64,000 nt of DNA, from positions 3,866,501 to 3,930,500 of the forward strand of contig NC_091247.1 in NCBI RefSeq assembly GCF_042477335.2, given 5' to 3'. Position numbers and translations under genes: made by a program. The notes below the pieces were generated by a model, which saw only the letters and a program-made list of their open reading frames with translations, made no database searches and was not told the DNA's origin. Below, one piece after another: positions 63,985 to 64,000 of the stretch. The stretch's first letter is position 1. Every line of letters starts with the position of its first letter. This stretch comes from Ovis canadensis. Taxonomy: Eukaryota; Chordata; Mammalia; Artiodactyla; Bovidae.

Positions 63985-64000
63985 CCCCGCCAGTCCAGTC
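63660..64000. promoter_or_regulatory. CpG-rich 5' end of GTF3C5
   Basis: Dense CG dinucleotides (for example CGTCGCGCACCACGCCCGGG and CTCGCGCCGC) over exon 1 and the start of intron 1, unlike the flanking intron. Fits the CpG-island promoter of a housekeeping gene. The start site itself is beyond the window. Confidence 0.75.
63829..63984 (-). CDS. GTF3C5: GTF3C5 exon 1
   Basis: Fifty-two codons: an Ala-rich start, then [18 protein letters not shown] and LGGEEGVSR. Donor gtgagg. The poly-Ala start comes from a GCC/GGC run at 63966-63984. Confidence 0.94.

Overview
This is mammalian nuclear DNA from a ruminant, probably a bovid. The evidence is GT-AG spliced genes and a repeat load of BovB (RTE) LINEs, tRNA-Glu-derived Bov-tA/CHR SINEs, BovB-derived short elements, an L1_BT 3' end, older L1 and MIR, and one betaretrovirus-like endogenous provirus. 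The species is not resolved. I found no prokaryotic features and no CRISPR array.

Three protein genes are present, in the order known from human 9q34 (GTF3C5 - CEL - RALGDS). (1) Positions 144-11085, + strand: the 3' two thirds of RALGDS, a Ras-effector exchange factor for Ral. Fourteen coding exons give 688 residues: the end of the REM domain, a Pro/Ala/Glu linker, the CDC25 catalytic domain, the Ras-association domain, the stop and the 3' UTR. The first exons lie left of the window. (2) Positions 31588-40880, - strand: complete CEL, bile-salt-activated lipase. Eleven exons give 599 residues with signal peptide, catalytic triad, both disulfide pairs and a short C-terminal repeat of three units. 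A TATA box lies just upstream. (3) Positions 43512-63984, - strand: GTF3C5, a TFIIIC subunit. Eleven exons give 518 residues from start to stop in a CpG-rich 5' region; the 5' UTR lies beyond the right edge. All reading frames join across the inferred splice sites without a break.

The 20 kb between RALGDS and CEL is a retroelement graveyard. An old L1 (about 11.6-24.4 kb) carries a BovB copy, CHR SINEs, a small BovB splinter, a possible processed-pseudogene tail and a decayed - strand provirus (14176-22878; both LTRs, PBS, PPT and remnants of gag, dUTPase/protease, pol and env). A near full-length but broken BovB (24770-28477) follows, inserted into the acceptor stem of a tRNA-Glu-like sequence. 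The 2-3 kb next to the CEL 3' end is mostly unassigned.

Intron 1 of GTF3C5 holds a layered stack: a MIR split by a BovB, itself split by a second BovB with a twin-priming inversion (17-bp target duplication) and by an antisense BovB fragment. Other notable features are a 90-bp tandem duplication that copies a RALGDS splice donor in frame, a 29-bp minisatellite in the GTF3C5 3' UTR, and head-to-head SINEs in CEL intron 7.

The three genes do not form a pathway. RALGDS acts in Ras-to-Ral signalling at membranes, CEL is a secreted digestive and milk lipase, and GTF3C5 works in RNA polymerase III initiation. I see no new multi-gene system here; the novelty lies in repeat-driven structure and small lineage-specific changes. 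Everything was read by eye, so exon edges rest on splice consensus, frame continuity and remembered family sequences.
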